Below are positions 25,161 through 35,930 of a stretch of 64,000 bases of DNA, piece by piece. A model generated the notes under the pieces. The model was not told the origin of the DNA, did no database searches, and saw only the letters and a list, made by a program, of their open reading frames with translations. This stretch comes from Cloeon dipterum (taxonomy: Eukaryota; Arthropoda; Insecta; Ephemeroptera; Baetidae). The stretch spans positions 31,066,545 to 31,130,544 of the forward strand of contig NC_088790.1 in NCBI RefSeq assembly GCF_949628265.1, given 5' to 3'. The position numbers and the translations under genes were made by a program. How positions within the stretch are numbered: position 1 is the stretch's first letter; every line of letters begins with the position of its first letter.

Positions 25161-28100
25161 TTAAAACCTTAAAACAATAAACTCGTCTCTATAAACTGCT
25201 TAATTTGAATTCTATGAATTCTACTCCGTGCGTAATTAACGCACTTGACGATTTTTTCTATTCAGACGAAACGAAAATGATTTATCCCCACGGTAATCGT
25301 CACCTTTCGGTTTTGTAATTCTCAGCCGACGATTTATGGGTTTTGTCCAGCGCAATAAAACGCCGGGCTGAAGGCTGCGTATATGCAGAAACAATAATTA
25401 TTATTCGCTCGCTCGCTTTTGTGTGTACGCGAGGGCGCGCCAGGCCAGGCCAGGCGCGTTATTAAATTCCAGAGTGCAAACAGTGATTATCCGCGGAGAA
25501 ATTCACTATTTCCAAATTAATGTGCGGCTCGCCGACGTCGGCACGTATACACGCGTGCGCCGCCGCCGCGTTCAATTGCCGTCACCGATCTAATTTAATA
25601 TTCAAATCACACCCTCATTAATAATAGTGGAGGCAGTGGTGCTGCTGCTGCTTCTTTTCCGCCGGCTGCGACACCGAATCGTGTTCAGCAGAGAGTGAAT
25701 GTGCGTGGGCCGCTTTTCCAGCATCCAAAGCGACCGTGGTCATATTTCGCAGTCGCTTTTCGAGCAGCACCAGCCCTGGATTTCGAGTTTCGACTCCTCT
25801 CGAGCCGCCTTCCATCCCTCTGCTTACCTTAGAACTTAGAATTAATGATGATTAGGGTTCCTAATTTCAGATCGGTACATGTAAATGCTGCTTTTTCGAG
25901 CGAATTTGAACGGTTTTATGAAATTTGTAGATCGATTTGAACGGTAGGCGAATTTTTTTAGAAAATGAGATGTTTTTCGATATAAAAATCGTACATTTTT
26001 GTCTCCATTTCAAGATATACGAGAATTTTTCCAATTTTCGATCTTAAAAAAATACAGAAACTAATAATTGAAGCAAACAAAATGAGTTGCTTGTATTTTT
26101 TTATAATCTTAGAAATTGAAAAGCTAGTATTTTGCAGCTAAATTGAACTGACGCGTTGTAGAATTAAAAGCAAAATATAGAAGCTGTTACATGTTATTTT
26201 GATTATAATTTAAAATTGAAATATTCGGTAACGTACAGTATTTATTTATTTATTTTAGCTTTCTTTTTAAATATTTTTGTAAATTTAATAGTTAATAGAA
26301 TATTGTCTATAGTTACAATAAACTTAAAAACTGTAAAAATAAATTTGACAGTTGTTTACTAATGAAAGGCACGAGTAAGCAATTCGCTTGATAAGGATGA
26401 TGAAGATTTATTTATTATTTCTTAGCATTTCATGACAGTTCAGAAATTAAAATAATATCATTTTGAGAGGAAAAGGTTCTATAAATTCATGACAGGTCAA
26501 GAATGGAAATAAATTTATCGAAAAATCCCTCTTAATTCATCTTAAAACTAAACAATTATTTTTTTAGTTGAAAATCTTACCCAGCCAATGCGTATTTCGA
26601 ATAATTTAGAGCTCTTTAATATTTTCCCTTTTAAAGTGTCTGCCGCAAAAAGCACTAGACGCACACAAAATGAATAAAGAGCATTCACCCTCGCACAAGG
26701 GCGCACAAGGGATGAATCCTTCACGTTCTGCCGCTCCCAAATTAAATTTAAATCACCCCTAATTATCTCTCGGCAGAGATTAGAGCTGTTTTTTGCGCTG
26801 CTTGCCGGCCGGACCACAATTATTATTAAGCAAACGCACGTAGAGTGTGCAGCATTTTATAAAAAGCCGGTGTATACGTATAGATGAAGGGTGAAGGGGG
26901 TGAAATATGGATTGGAGGGGCTGCATGAAGTGGCCCTCGCCGAGCGTCCGCCGAGCAATTAATCACATCTTGGAGGGCCGGCTGCATTCTCGAACTCACA
27001 CACACGCAGAAACGTGCAAATGAAACGCGGGCTGGCCCGATTTGCTCGATGGTGCTCGACGAGGGGACGAGTGCGAAATTTCGAGGGTTGCTTTTGCGCG
27101 CACCTTCGTCGGCACGAACGACAAACGCCGTCGAGTCTCTCCAAACGGTCTCGAGTAGCAACAACCTGCTGTCGCGTAATGAGGACCTCTCCAACCGGAA
27201 TTATACAGAAATAAAGACAAAAATAAATAAATGACAAATTTGTAGCTGCGATTTAAATAAAAAAGACCTCGTTGATGCAGAGCAGAGAATTCAGTTTTTT
27301 AAAATTATTTAAAAAAAGACTTGAAATAAAAATGCAAGTATTATTAATTTGTTTGCTAGATAAATTTACTGACCTTAATTTGTCCGATTTCTCTTAATTA
27401 TTGCTTAATTTTTGTGCTTATAAAATTAAAAAATCGGAATAATTTATTAAATCAATTACAAAGTTAATTTTAATTGGATAAAAAGTTCAAATTAATTTAA
27501 GAGTTTGTTGCACAGGATTGTTCAATATAGAAATAAAAATAATATTTAAATAAAAAATTAAAATACTTTTAAATCAGAATTTTTAAAACCTATTTGTTCT
27601 TGGATTTATTACCTCAGCCTTCACAAAACATGTTATAAAACTGAAATTCGTATTTAAAACTATCTGAATGCTCACTGTCATTAATTGTAAATTTATTTTC
27701 AAAGGTTTTCTAAATCTTTTAATCATTTTAAACAATCCATAAACTGAAACGCGAGGCATTTGACTTTCATGATGCCAAAAATAGACTTGTTTTCCTCTAC
27801 TTTGACGCAATCAAGTTTTATTTAGAGTGAAAATTACGTCCTTAAACCATTAATTTTAAATTATTTGGTAGGGCTAAGCGCCAGTGAATGAGGTTGTTGG
27901 CCCTTTTGTTACAAATCCCGGGCAAAAAGCATTCATACTCTGTGCTACAACCGGTTTAACGGAATAATTTAAACCTCAATTGTTATCAACATGAAATTAG
28001 CTAGTGCACTACCTGCAACAACTCTAAATTTTTTACACTGTTCTCAAAATCATCAAAGCACAACTGTGTTTCCAGAATTTACAAGAACACAAATAAATTT

Positions 28101-28841
28101 AAATATTTTTTAACTGTGTTTATTTATGCAGCAAACTATTTTTTGCATATTTATGAAGGTGTTGCATTTTAAAAATAACACGAGAAATTAAAAAAAATCC
28201 ACAGATTATAACCTACTCAGCATTTTTATTAAAAATTAATTTAAAAATTTTTTTCTGACTGCCTGAACAAATTTACCAATAGACCGAGTTGCATGTTGGA
28301 TTAAATTCTATTAATTCAGTTACTTTTACTCATTTTCTTCTTTTCAACGCTTATCCAAATTAATCGCGACCCTGTCTCAGTTAAACTGTTTGTGATATCG
28401 TGACAATTATAAATGAATATATGCCTGACAGACAAGGAAACGGCGTCACACACTTGCCTTCCCTCGTGACTGATAAATATCATAAATATCAGTGAACACT
28501 AAACTGATAACAAGTTGAAACAACGTTAAAACAGCCGCTGTTATATTAGTCTTTGTGAACTTGAATATTTTTTATGCTAATAATTAATAAAAAGGCTTTT
28601 TGAAATTCGATTTGGGAAGTAAAAGGAATTATAAATTTATCTCTTTGAGTACATGTGATAGAATAATTTATCTGACACTCTGTACTTTCCGCGCGTGCAC
28701 GACGCTGGTAAAATTCTTTAACAACTATCTATATTACTTTTTAAATTAATTCATGTTCTCGATTATGTTTTCACACCATTAAAAATATATTCCTTCAAAT
28801 CTTTGACAGGATTTGTTTTTTTTAAATAGCCTGGAAAAGGT
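25161..28841. other. Gene-free stretch before the Star-like pair
   Basis: CpG patches at 25250-25830 and 26590-27190, AT-rich otherwise, down to the stop codon of Star-like copy 1. A 122-codon minus frame (26826-27194) shows no family features. Confidence 0.45.
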
Positions 28842-30848
28842 TCATGGATGAATTCTGTCGTATTTGCAGCCTTTTTTGATGAACATGTAATTTTCCTTTT
28901 GCCACTTTCGCTGATTGGTCCCTTCGTAAAGGCGGTAGCCCTGATCAAGCATAAACGATTTCATGTGCTCTTTTGTGAATTTCACTCCGTGACTGAATTC
29001 GGCGATCAAAACCTATAAAAATCGGAAAGCTCGAGGAATGTTTTTAATTTTAAAATGAATTTAACGCACATGGATGGTGACCTTGTCGAAAGGAATCGTG
29101 AAGAGAACGTCATTTTCGTGGCCCTCGATGTCCAGAACGAACAGGTCGATTTCGGATTGGTCCAGCGCTTTGTAAATCGTGTAAAATGGCACGCAGAGAA
29201 CCTCAATTATGGGATTCTTCGGTTTTCCTGCAGTGATATTTTGCAAAGGGACGTCACTAACGTTGAAAATCTTCCCCAAGGTTCTTCCATCCTCGAATTT
29301 CACCTGATTTTAATATTTTATGTTACAAAAATTAAGAAGTTTAGTTGGCAGGGTTGAAAAAACGCATTTTTACGAGTTTCTTATTGAAGACATCTCAATT
29401 TTCAATAATTTTCAAATTATTAGCTCATGATCTCGACTTGAAAAATCGTCAGAGTAATTTCTTGGAGGAATTTAGGCAGAAAATAGCAATTTAAAAGAAA
29501 AATCTGCACAGGAGAGGAAATTTTGACCACAGAATTTAGATTTTCCCAGGGGAAAAAGGAATAAATTCATTTCTTGCGTAAAAATTGATTGTTAAGCAAA
29601 TTAATTGAACACTGTTTTAGTTGGTTACTTTAGTTGGGTGCTTCTCCACGCTCAAACACGCTGGAACCAACGTCGATTTTCTATTCCTGGCGGTGAGATT
29701 CCTGAAATTTTTAGGCGACCCTTCGATCAGGGCGCCGGTCCAGTTGTATCGCTCCTCCAGGTCGAGCGTGTTGGAGATTTCCTCGCCGTCGAAGGCGCCG
29801 CACTCGATGAAATATCCCCCATTGGTCTTTTTCACAGTTAATATTTTTTTAAATAAAGGAATAAAATAGTACCACATTCACGAAAATGTCCAAAAATGCC
29901 GACAGCTGGCCCTCGCTTCGGTCCTTGCTTCCGGGGTGTCTCAAATTGTAGGGGATATTTCGAGGGATGGGCGTCACCAACATTTTATTCCTAACGTATT
30001 TTATCAGCTCCTTGTCTTCCTGGTCCATTTTCAATATTTTTTCCACTTTTGTCCATAATTAATATTTAAATTTTTGCTTTTTATTGAAATAATTACCTTC
30101 TTTTTCACTGTGTGTGTACAAATCTTTCGTGTCTAAGGAAATAAAACGTGATTAGTTTAGAAATTTGTTCCAAGAGCAGTGTAGGGCAAATAAATCGAAA
30201 TTTTAGTTTGACAGAAAAGCAGTTTTCTTCCTTAAAATTATTAGCACGGCTCACTTTCAGTGCGATATCAGTTGTAGCAAAGGAAGTTGCAATCTATGTT
30301 CACTGTTGGCCAGGCCAAGCTCGCCAGTTTCAAGATAACGAACATAAAATCAAGTACGCAGGCGACTAACATACTTACACGTCATGAAAAATTAGCTGGT
30401 TTCATTAAAATTTTATATCTTTTAAAGAACACAAAGCGGGATCTACACGTTTTTAAAATGTTACGATTTTGGACCAAGCTAAAATTATTAAAAAAAATTA
30501 ATAATGAAATATTGCAATAAAAATCTCACCAATTGGCAATTTGGCAAATTTCTCTCGCACAAGCGTGCTGATTTCCGCGGTCAGGTTGTAGGCGCTCCTC
30601 TTCGCTTTCAGGATATCCATTTCGGTTTCCAGCACCGAATCAAACTCAGCTCGCAGTTTTTCGATTAAATTTTCAGAACCACCAGTCGTCATCAAGACGT
30701 CATCCGTCCTCTTCTCTGCTCCTCTTTTGACCACAAATTTGGCGCTTGGGCTCCGCAGCGAAATGATGCATATGAATCCAAGCGCAAGGGTCCACATCAG
30801 CAGAACCAAACTGCGATTCTTGCAGGAAAATTTTCTTGAGGAACTCAT
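28842..30848 (-). CDS. Star-like FkbM-family methyltransferase, copy 1 (type II membrane protein, 376 aa)
   Basis: I reconstruct six coding exons on the minus strand: 30848-30530, 30132-30097, 30045-29873, 29826-29629, 29303-29070 and 29012-28842. All introns are GT-AG and the spliced frame of 1131 nt ends in TGA. Residues 1-12 are basic, about 13-31 are a membrane anchor, and a short coiled-coil-like stem follows. Residues 177-376 resemble the FkbM methyltransferase fold: GGYFIECGAFDGEE (about 179-192) fits the SAM-binding loop and LFVLDIEGHEND (about 296-307) the later acidic motif. Drosophila Star, a secretory-pathway protein needed for EGF-ligand trafficking, is a known family member; whether this protein methylates anything is unknown. 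The second exon has only 12 codons. Intron 4 (325 bp) holds a family J repeat. An in-frame upstream ATG at 30923 is possible, but 30848 matches the paralog. Confident of family, not of role. Confidence 0.85.
29350..29600 (-). repeat. Family J dispersed repeat, copy 2, inside intron 4 of Star-like copy 1
   Basis: Reverse-oriented family J sequence (AATTTTGACCACAGAATTTA, AAATTCATTTCTTGCG) fills most of the 325-bp intron 29628-29304. The matching intron of the paralog is only 53 bp, so the repeat inserted after the gene duplication or was lost in the other copy. Confidence 0.75.
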
Positions 30849-31507
30849 CGTGTATGTGTGTGTGCGTGAGTGTGTCCTATCGGCCCCGTTTCGTGAGTTC
30901 GAGTGGCGTGGGAGACAGGGCACGCTTCCCGCACCTTCGTGAATTCACTTGAATAAGAGCTGCCAACCTTTCAGTTGTACCCTGATTTATTTCTAATTAA
31001 AATTTTATGGCAGACAGAAAATAAAATACTTGGTTTAATTTTTATTATTGACCCTCTGGTGAGATTGAAATATTTTTCCTGCTTGTTGAGATGATTTTTC
31101 AAAATAATTTTTGCGTGACTGCCAACTTGGTCAGGTTTTGAATTGCTATTACAATAATTTCAGCTGGAAATTATAGAAAAGGAAATGTGATTTGATTGGA
31201 TATTAATTTGGGGAAAGGGGCAATCCCTGACAAACTCTAAAAAAAATAATTTAGTAATTTTTTGCAGTATCAAATTCACGTTAATCATTTAATTATTCTA
31301 CTTAAATAATTCCATTGAAGTGGGATTGTTTTTTAAACTATCTCCAAGCAACAGTATAATAACATTAATTTTAATATCTTCTAACTGAAATTAGTGTTGA
31401 TGAAATTTGTGGATTATTCACAATTATTTTTGAGAAATGATACAAAAATTTTATTTAAAATAATTTAAACAAAATAAAAGCAAAAAACACATTTACTAAT
31501 AGAAAAT
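30849..31507. other. Spacer between the two Star-like genes
   Basis: It should hold the promoter and 5' UTR of copy 1 (CpG-bearing 30850-30950) and the 3' UTR of copy 2; the rest is AT-rich. No other element seen. Confidence 0.5.
31450..31455 (-). terminator. Candidate polyadenylation signal of Star-like copy 2
   Basis: AATAAA on the minus strand occurs 53 nt after the TAA stop of copy 2, a normal distance for a short insect 3' UTR. The hexamer is common in this AT-rich background, so the call rests on placement. Confidence 0.4.
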
Positions 31508-34359
31508 TTAAGGATGTTTCGTATCATATTTGCATCCTTTTTTGATAAACATGAAATTCTCCTTGGGCCAGTAGTTTTGCTTTGAGCCTTCGTAAAGGCG
31601 GAAGTCTTTCTCCAGCATGAACTTTTTCATGTCCTCTTTGGTGAACTTTACTCCGTGACTGAACTCGGCAATCAACACCTACAAATTCACCCTCTATAAA
31701 TCAACCCTCTTACCTTAAAATTAAATAAATACGTGTATGGCGACCTTGTCGAAAGGGATCGTGCGCAAAACCTCATTCTCGTGGCCCTCGATGTCCAAAA
31801 CGAAAAGGTCGATTTCGGTTTGGTCCAGCGCTTTGTAAATCGTGTAAAATGGCAGGCAGAGGACATCAAGCAACGGATTTTTCGGACGACCGGGAATGCT
31901 CTGCACGGGAACACCACTGACGTTGAAAATTTTCCCCAAGGTACTTCCGTCCTCGAATTTGACCTGATTTTATTTTAAAACATATGTAGTCTGCGCTACA
32001 TTTTTTTAAATTATACTTGGGTCGGGTGTTTTTCCACGCTCAAACAAGCAGGGACCAAAGTCGACTTTCGGTTTCTGGAGGTGAGAACTTTGAAATTGGT
32101 GGGCGACCCTTCGATCAGGGCGCCGGTCCAGTTGTATCGCTCCTCCAGGTCGAGCGTGTTGGAGATTTCCTCGCCGTCGAAGGCGCCGCACTCGATGAAA
32201 TAACCTCCAGTCGACTTTTTAATTGTAAATATTTATTTTTAAAATAAAGAGGAGTAAAAAATATAGTACCACATTGGCGAAAATGTCTAGAAATGCGGGC
32301 AACTGGCCCTCGCTTCGGTCCTTTTTCAGAGGGAATTGTAAATTGTAGGGAACGTTCCGGGGGGAAGGCGTCACCAGCATTTTCCTTCTCACGTATTTGA
32401 TCAACTCGTTGTCCTCCTGGTCCATCTTCAAGAGGTTTTCCACTTTTTATTTTATGTTAGTATCCAGATATTGCAAATTAATTTAATTTACGTTCTTTTC
32501 CGTCGTGTGTGTATAACGCTTTTGTATCTAAAAATTTAATAATAATTTATCATTCAGTTGAATTGTTTTAAACTTCTTTTTAAAGGAAGCAACAATTAAA
32601 TTCGAACAAAAGGGGGATTTTTTCACCACTGGTTTTACCACCCAATTTTTACCAATTTCTTGCGCAAGAAATGAATCTTTTCCAATTTTTTCTGTTTGAA
32701 AATCTAAAATTTGCGGTTGGAGTGGTCAAAATTTCCTCTACTGTGCAGATTTTTTCTTTTAAATTGCCATTTGCTGCCTGAATTTCTCCAAAAATTTCTC
32801 TTCGACAATTTTTCGAGTCGAGGTCATTAGCAAATATTTAGAAAATTATTGAAAACTGAGGTGCAAACAATGCCTACAATAAGAAACTGGTAAAAATTAA
32901 AACAAAATCGTTTCTTACCACTGAATTGCATTTTTTAATAAAAAATCTGGGTGTTTTGCAACCCTGGATTATGAAATTAAAATGGTAATCACTCACTTGA
33001 GAGCCAATAAATAAAATGTGCAGTTAATTTTTTTGCGGATTATGAGGTAAATGTTCATTCTGGGAAGATAAATACGATTTTTTTTTTAGAAAGATACAGT
33101 TTGGTCTAGCCTTTGGAGCCGAATTTTCCTGCAAAATCAGATCATTTTCCCAATTTTACGGTTTTTTCCTTCCAGTTTTGCAGTAAAAATAAGAGCCTCT
33201 ATAATAGGGGGACCACATTATTATTTGTTGATTTCATTATTTATGGTTTCCAGCAAATAAAGAAGAAGAATTGAACTTGAATTTGGAGCAGTCCTTAATT
33301 TTTTACAAAACAATATTATTTTAAGATCCTTTTTTTATCAAACTGGATAAATTATTTAAAAACAAAAACTAGGATTAAACACGTTGAAATTTTTCTATAA
33401 ATTAATATTGTTTACGAAATTACTCTAGTGACAGCTATTAAAAAAGTAAAAGCATTTTCTAACAAAAAACGTTATTTCCATAAAAATAAATTTGAATTTA
33501 CACGCCCTTATACTAGGCAAGAGGGTTCGAAAATTTTGCACCGCGCACAAACCACCAATTTTGGGCTTTTCCGCCTTTTGTCGAATTTAAACACAATAAA
33601 GTCACATTTCACGCCAAAAAAGTCAGGGATTTTAACGTGATAAAATTTCCGGTCTATTGTGGAAACCAGAGGCTTTGGGAAAATCTCCTATTTTAGGTCT
33701 TCCATCAGGATGAGAATTATTTATTTTCGGTAAAATGCGCAAAATTGCAGAATAAAAATGTAAATGCGGGTTTTTGCAAACGCATTCTCATGCAAGAACC
33801 CTAAATTTTAAAAATTTAAATAATAATAAATATTTTTGAAAGAATAATTTGTACAGATTTAATTGAAACGAAAATTCCAGATCTCACCAATGGGCAGCTT
33901 TAAGATTTTCTCCCTGACGAGCATCCTGATTTCCACACTCAGGTTGTAAATTCCCTTTTTCGCTTGCAAGATGTCAATCTCGGTCTGCAGCACGGATTCG
34001 AACTCGTCTCGCAATTTTTTAACGAACCCGTCCGCATTTTTATTCTTGGTCACGTACTGCATGACCTTATCCTTGACCTGGCTCAGCAAATTTCCCTTAT
34101 TCCGCATCTCCGCTTGGGCATTCCGCACGCTGTCCATGGCGGCCGTCCACCTGGCCTCGTGGGACTTCGCCAATTCCACCTCGGCCTGCTTCAAAGGCGC
34201 CATCAACCTTGAACTGTGCTCGTCCACGGTGGCCCGCAACTTTTCCATTTGCTGCTGCATGAGGTGCGCGTGGAACGCGATGCCGATCGAGCCCAGCATC
34301 AGGACCCACACCAAAAGGACCAAATTGCGGGGCTTGCTGAAAGAGCCGTTCGAGTTCAT
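31508..34359 (-). CDS. Star-like FkbM-family methyltransferase, copy 2 (type II membrane protein, 426 aa)
   Basis: The coding exons on the minus strand are 34359-33888, 32527-32492, 32442-32270, 32214-32017, 31963-31733 and 31678-31508. They give 1281 nt ending in TAA, with GT-AG introns and the same phases (1,1,0,0,0) as copy 1. Residues 12-31 form the membrane anchor. Residues about 32-105 are a heptad-like, Glu/Lys/Gln-rich coiled-coil stem roughly 50 residues longer than in copy 1. The FkbM-like domain fills residues 228-426, with ECGAFDG near 235-241 and DIEGHE near 350-355. Exons 3-6 align with copy 1 nearly without gaps (one codon fewer in exon 5), so this is a tandem duplicate 660 bp upstream of copy 1. 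Intron 1 is 1360 bp and contains family J and K repeats; introns 2-5 are 49-55 bp. Upstream in-frame ATGs exist, but 34359 precedes the anchor directly and matches copy 1. Confidence 0.86.
32640..32965 (+). repeat. Family J dispersed repeat, copy 3, inside intron 1 of Star-like copy 2
   Basis: Plus-oriented copy (TTGCGCAAGAAATGAATC, AAAATCTAAAATTTGCGG, TGGTCAAAATTTCCTCTAC, TTTTGCAACCCTGG) within the 1360-bp intron 33887-32528. Confidence 0.75.
33510..33790 (+). repeat. Family K dispersed repeat, copy 1, inside intron 1 of Star-like copy 2
   Basis: Shares AAACCACCA...TTTTTGGCTTTTCCGC-like text, CGAATTTAAA, TCACATTTCACGCCAAAAAA and TAAAATGCGCAAAATTGCAG with 35660-35930. Confidence 0.6.
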
Positions 34360-34447
34360 CCTCGCGGCGCCGCGGACTGCCAGTGGACCGGGAGCGAGAG
34401 GACATCGCTCTAGTTTTACTTCCGGTTGCTGTCTGGTGATGCTCGCG

Positions 34448-34457
34448 GTATATATTT
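34448..34457 (-). promoter_or_regulatory. Possible TATA element of Star-like copy 2
   Basis: On the minus strand AATATATACC lies about 90 bp upstream of the start codon at 34359, followed by a GC-rich stretch that could hold the transcription start near 34425. Position and composition fit a core promoter, but TATA-like strings are frequent in this AT-rich sequence. Confidence 0.25.
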
Positions 34458-35394
34458 CATCGTGACAGCTACTGCTGCGCAAACTGATTTCCGGCTGCTG
34501 CCAGTTCTGGCGAATTTTACAATTTTGCACTAATTTTACTTTAGAGAGAGGGGGAAAAAGTAAAACTTTGGAAAGTGGGCCAGGATTTTTGTCATATTTG
34601 TGATTTTTTCGCAATCTTTATATCGCTATTACAGAACGTACAGTATATAGCATATGTACTTCATAAATAATTTGTTAAATAATTTTGATTTGTTATGAGG
34701 ACGCAGAAAAATAAATTTTATTTTGAAATTTAAACTTAAATCCAAGAATAATTATTACTGTTCTGTTTTATGTGGGAATATTCTTAACTAAAAATGTTTA
34801 AAAATTAACCATTTGGTAAAAATACTAAAATTTAAATAATTATTTTTGAAATCAAAGAGTTTAAAAGCAAATTAATATCATGTAAAATCGAAAAGGGATC
34901 AATTTTCATAATTAGTTTAATCGTTTCAAGCACAAATTTAATGCAAACAAAGCACAAGAAGAATTTTCTGGGTTAATATTACGAGCAATCAGGTTTCACG
35001 CGCTCAGGTTCGAGTGCAGCAAATTGGTCGTATATCATCAAGAGGCGTAAAACGAGCAACAAGGAAGACCTAAGCACCAATGGTTTGTTACAATGAAATA
35101 AGAGAACTGGAGCAATTAATGGCTCATGTCATGCTAATTCGATACGGCAACTTATAGCAAAGCGGAACGTTTGATGTTTTAAAACAACCGCGGCATGGCT
35201 GCATTTAAAGAATTGGTTTAAATGCAAAGGCGCCGAGCTGAAGACATGTTTTAATGAAACAAACTGATCTCAATGAGAAGTTGTTGACATTTTCTGAGAA
35301 AAAAAATAAAACAAACACAAATGTAATGTTAAAATCTTAATAAAATGTACAATACTTTCATATCATGACTAAATTAATTGATTAAACTTTTTTG
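34458..35394. other. AT-rich DNA upstream of Star-like copy 2
   Basis: Mostly A/T with a mixed-composition piece at 34985-35250. No gene seen. Confidence 0.45.
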
Positions 35395-35640
35395 TTTATT
35401 TCACTATTCAATTTTTTTAAAATTTCCTGTGCAAGAAATGAATTTTTTCCATTTTTCCACTATGAGAATCTAAAATTTGAGGTCGGAGGTCGGAGTGCAA
35501 TGCATTTCAGCTTCCTTGTTAAGATTGACTCGAATTTTCAGTGATTTTTAATCGGCTGCTGAAATTTTATCAGGGCGTTGATTTATTTCAATCAAGATGT
35601 TTCTCTCTTAAAAATCTTCAACGAGGGGTGCAATAAAATG
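35395..35640 (+). repeat. Family J repeat, copy 4 (partial)
   Basis: Keeps the left part (GTGCAAGAAATGAATTTTTT, AGAATCTAAAATTTGAGG) about 1 kb upstream of Star-like copy 2, then diverges into a segment next to a family K copy. Confidence 0.6.
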
Positions 35641-35659
35641 AATTAATTGTGTTTAAACG

Positions 35660-35930
35660 CAACCACGCAGAGTTCGCCAATTTTTAAATACGCAAAAATG
35701 CACCTCTGGTTTTTGCAAAAAAAATAAACAGCTGGAAAAACCACCAGTTTTTGGCTTTTCCGCATTTTTCCGAATTTAAAACCATAAAATTGTAATTTTT
35801 CGCGCCAAAAAAGTAAGATATTTTGGAAAATTACGAAGAGAGTTAAAATTTTTGGTCTTCTGGTGAAACCAGTGAAATTTTTTTCTACTATAAAATGCAA
35901 AAAAATTGCAGAAAAACAGCAAAAACAGTT
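35660..35930 (+). repeat. Family K dispersed repeat, copy 2
   Basis: Collinear with 33510-33790 (GTTTTTGGCTTTTCCGC, TTTTCGCGCCAAAAAAGT, TATAAAATGCAAAAAAATTG). A shorter related piece (ATACGCAAAAATGC, CCAGCTGGGAAAA) lies near 63150-63240. Confidence 0.6.

Noticed and set aside
29055..29357. Plus-strand 60-100 codon frames opposite the Star-like exons (also near 31.7-32.2 kb and 34.0-34.5 kb)
   Set aside because: Antisense shadows of the real minus-strand exons; splice sites and motifs exist only on the minus strand.
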